This document shows, in pieces, positions 6,125 through 6,979 of a DNA stretch of 6,979 nucleotides (its first letter is position 1; every line of letters starts with the position of its first letter). The notes beneath the pieces are model-generated. The model made no database searches and was not told the origin of the DNA. It saw only the letters and a program-made list of their open reading frames with translations. Made by a program: the position numbers and the translations under genes. The DNA lies in contig JAQYWI010000243.1 of the NCBI GenBank assembly GCA_030145015.1, positions 1 to 6,979 of the forward strand, read 5' to 3'. The stretch comes from Desulfobacterales bacterium (GTDB lineage: Bacteria > Desulfobacterota > Desulfobacteria > Desulfobacterales > JAHEIW01).

Positions 6125-6251
6125 GCGCCGTTTATACTTGTCGTTTTCCGGCCCGAATCGCTCGCCGAGGCGTAGCTTTTCAGAGCGAAGACTGGTCCTC
6201 CTGGGGCCATGAGTCGTCGTTTTCCGGCTTAATCCGGCAGGCGCTTTTTTT
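6125..6251 (+). ncRNA. Candidate structured RNA or attenuator with terminal T-run
   Basis: This GC-richer block after the selenoprotein gene folds into several nested stems: GCGCC (6125-6129) with GGCGC (6240-6244) closing the whole; TCGCTC (6158-6163) with GAGCGA (6183-6188); GACTGGTCC (6190-6198) with GGGCC plus AGTC (6204-6215, three-base bulge); and CCGG (6224-6227) with CCGG (6234-6237). Seven T follow immediately at 6245-6251, as in intrinsic termination. It also contains the 13-base direct repeat at 6140 and 6216. It could be the 3' end of the selenoprotein transcript, a small RNA, or a repeat-derived element. I match no known RNA family; promoter not identified. Confidence 0.35.
6140..6228 (+). 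repeat. Exact 13-base direct repeat pair
   Basis: GTCGTTTTCCGGC occurs at 6140-6152 and again at 6216-6228, 76 bases apart, inside the structured block after the selenoprotein. Two exact 13-mers this close are unlikely by chance. They may border a small inserted element or be repeated arms of a structured RNA. Confidence 0.6.
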
Positions 6252-6346
6252 GTGCCCCAAAACTTGCCCATTGACCCTTATATGAAAACTGAAAAACTAA
6301 TGTATTCCCAAGTTTCCCCTAATTTCTTGCCCATGAACTTATAAAC

Positions 6347-6362
6347 TTAGGCACGTCCCTAA
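6347..6362. repeat. REP-like palindrome
   Basis: TTAGGCACGTCCCTAA is a palindrome centred on ACGT with one mismatched pair. Short GGGACGTGCC-type palindromes of this look are often extragenic repeats, in many bacteria linked to REP-associated (IS200-like) transposases; that link is recalled, not shown here. It sits in a non-coding, AT-rich stretch together with a repeated CTTGCCCAT (6263-6271 and 6326-6334). Confidence 0.4.
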
Positions 6363-6409
6363 ATTCAAATCAATGATCAGCGGTTTGAATCCATTTACCA
6401 TGTAACTAG

Positions 6410-6457
6410 GGGCCAGATCTTATAATTCTTTAAATTCAATAATCTGGCCCTTTTTTT
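6410..6457 (+). terminator. Hairpin plus T-run, intrinsic terminator
   Basis: GGGCCAGAT (6410-6418) pairs perfectly with ATCTGGCCC (6442-6450), a nine-base stem closing a 23-base AT-rich loop, followed at once by seven T (6451-6457). The T-run is on the + strand, so it would end transcription coming from the selenoprotein side, over 330 bases after that gene's stop. The long loop is unusual for a terminator, and the sequence may belong to a dispersed palindromic repeat that also works as one. Confidence 0.55.
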
Positions 6458-6478
6458 CTCTAAATTTAATATTCTAAA

Positions 6479-6496
6479 TAATAAAAAAATTTATTA
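6479..6496 (-). terminator. AT-only hairpin after transporter gene
   Basis: TAATAAA (6479-6485) pairs with TTTATTA (6490-6496) around AAAA, 15 bases beyond the transporter stop codon. On the - strand the loop is TTTT. With no G-C pair it would be a weak terminator at best. Confidence 0.2.
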
Positions 6497-6511
6497 TACC
6501 CAACTTGACTA

Positions 6512-6979
6512 TCAGGCGGGTGCTTCGCCGCGTGCCGCCGGCTCGACACTTTCCTCCGCAAGGTCTCCAAATTTTTTGTTTACAATCATCGCAATGGAAG
6601 CATCACCGGTGATATTTGCCGCAGTCCCAAATGAATCTTGAATGAGAAAAAGTGCAAACATTAAACCCATTGCCTGCTCCTGAAATCCAAGGACGCCCAC
6701 TAATACCGGCCATGCAGCCATAATAGATCCACCAGGTACCCCTACGGCACCCACTTCAATTACCCCCAGTATTAAGATAAATAAAATCAAACTAATTAAT
6801 CCTGGGGCCGCATTCACCGTCAACATCGAGACAGTTATAGCACTAATGGTAATTGTCATGGCGGCACCGGATAGGTGTGTTTGCGAACAAAGTGGGAATA
6901 CGAAATTCGCGATATGTTCTTTCATGCCGTTTATTAGCTTGCCTCTTGCCAGGGAAACCGGCATCGATACCGCACTGGA
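6512..6979 (-). CDS. Dicarboxylate/amino acid:cation symporter family protein, C-terminal part
   Basis: The C-terminal third of a sodium/cation symporter of the GltP/GltPh/SstT superfamily (inner membrane). The frame is open to the window edge; the codons before the in-frame ATG at 6964 read SSAVS, which with MPVSL matches the serine-rich re-entrant loop (SSSA-TLP in relatives), so that ATG is internal and the gene starts outside. Next come NFVFPLCSQTHLSG, at the place of the sodium-binding N-M-D-G-T motif, the loop GAVGVPGGSIM, and LIQDSFGTAANITGDA, matching the last core helix. Relative to GltPh, Asp394, Thr398, Asn401, Gly404 and Asp405 are kept, but Arg397, which holds the side-chain carboxylate of aspartate, is Gly, and N-M-D is H-L-S. 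A neutral or otherwise different substrate is more likely than a dicarboxylate. Stop is TGA (complement of 6512-6514). Confidence 0.85.
   Translation of the reverse strand, partial: SSAVSMPVSLARGKLINGMKEHIANFVFPLCSQTHLSGAAMTITISAITVSMLTVNAAPGLISLILFILILGVIEVGAVGVPGGSIMAAWPVLVGVLGFQEQAMGLMFALFLIQDSFGTAANITGDASIAMIVNKKFGDLAEESVEPAARGEAPA

Noticed and set aside
5779..6210. - strand ORF of 143 codons over the end of the selenoprotein gene
   Set aside because: Overlaps the conserved C-terminal half of the selenoprotein and the structured block; no recognisable domain.
6125..6220. tRNA-Sec gene near the selenoprotein
   Set aside because: I looked for the long acceptor and variable arms, the T-loop sequence and CCA context; none fits.

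Overview
The window looks like a chromosomal piece of an anaerobic, selenocysteine-using bacterium, most likely a sulfate-reducer-type Desulfobacterota (Desulfobacterales-like). This rests on a malate synthase of the A type, a cobalamin/radical-SAM enzyme, a D-proline/glycine-reductase-family selenoprotein, strong AGGAGG ribosome binding sites, and intergenic DNA full of hairpins and C-rich heptad repeats. The taxonomic call is inference; there is no rRNA or phylogenetic marker here.

Layout. Bases 1-200 hold a cluster of hairpins, a C-rich heptad repeat and a possible promoter. Next comes a complete malate synthase A gene (216-1814, +). A gap of about 255 bases follows, with a small ribosome-binding-site-led ORF and a TATAAT box. 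Then come two closely spaced + genes: a short-chain dehydrogenase/reductase with a non-canonical active site (2070-2825) and a B12-binding-domain radical SAM enzyme (2856-4136). A strong 12-bp hairpin (4238-4269) lies between this pair and a convergent SnoaL-like small protein (4309-4728, -). After a divergent intergenic region with another perfect hairpin and a second heptad repeat, a two-gene + operon encodes a small two-helix membrane protein (4958-5248) and a selenoprotein (5272-6078). A long non-coding stretch (6079-6511) carries a possible structured RNA ending in a T-run, a REP-like palindrome and a classic hairpin-plus-T-run terminator. The right edge cuts a - strand sodium/cation symporter gene (6512-6979, N-terminal part missing).

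The main result is that 5272-6078 is a single gene read through an in-frame TGA at 5797-5799. The codons on both sides form one GrdB/PrdB-family protein, the TGA makes a U-x-x-C redox motif, and an 8-bp hairpin with a G-U loop starts 10 bases downstream of it, with loop spacing close to that of the E. coli fdhF SECIS. Ordinary gene calling splits this gene in two. No partner subunits of glycine or proline reductase are in the window, so its substrate is open.

Functional links between blocks are weak. Malate synthase serves the glyoxylate step, but no isocitrate lyase is present. The SDR and radical SAM genes are probably co-transcribed but form no pathway I recognise. The membrane protein and selenoprotein are probably co-transcribed.
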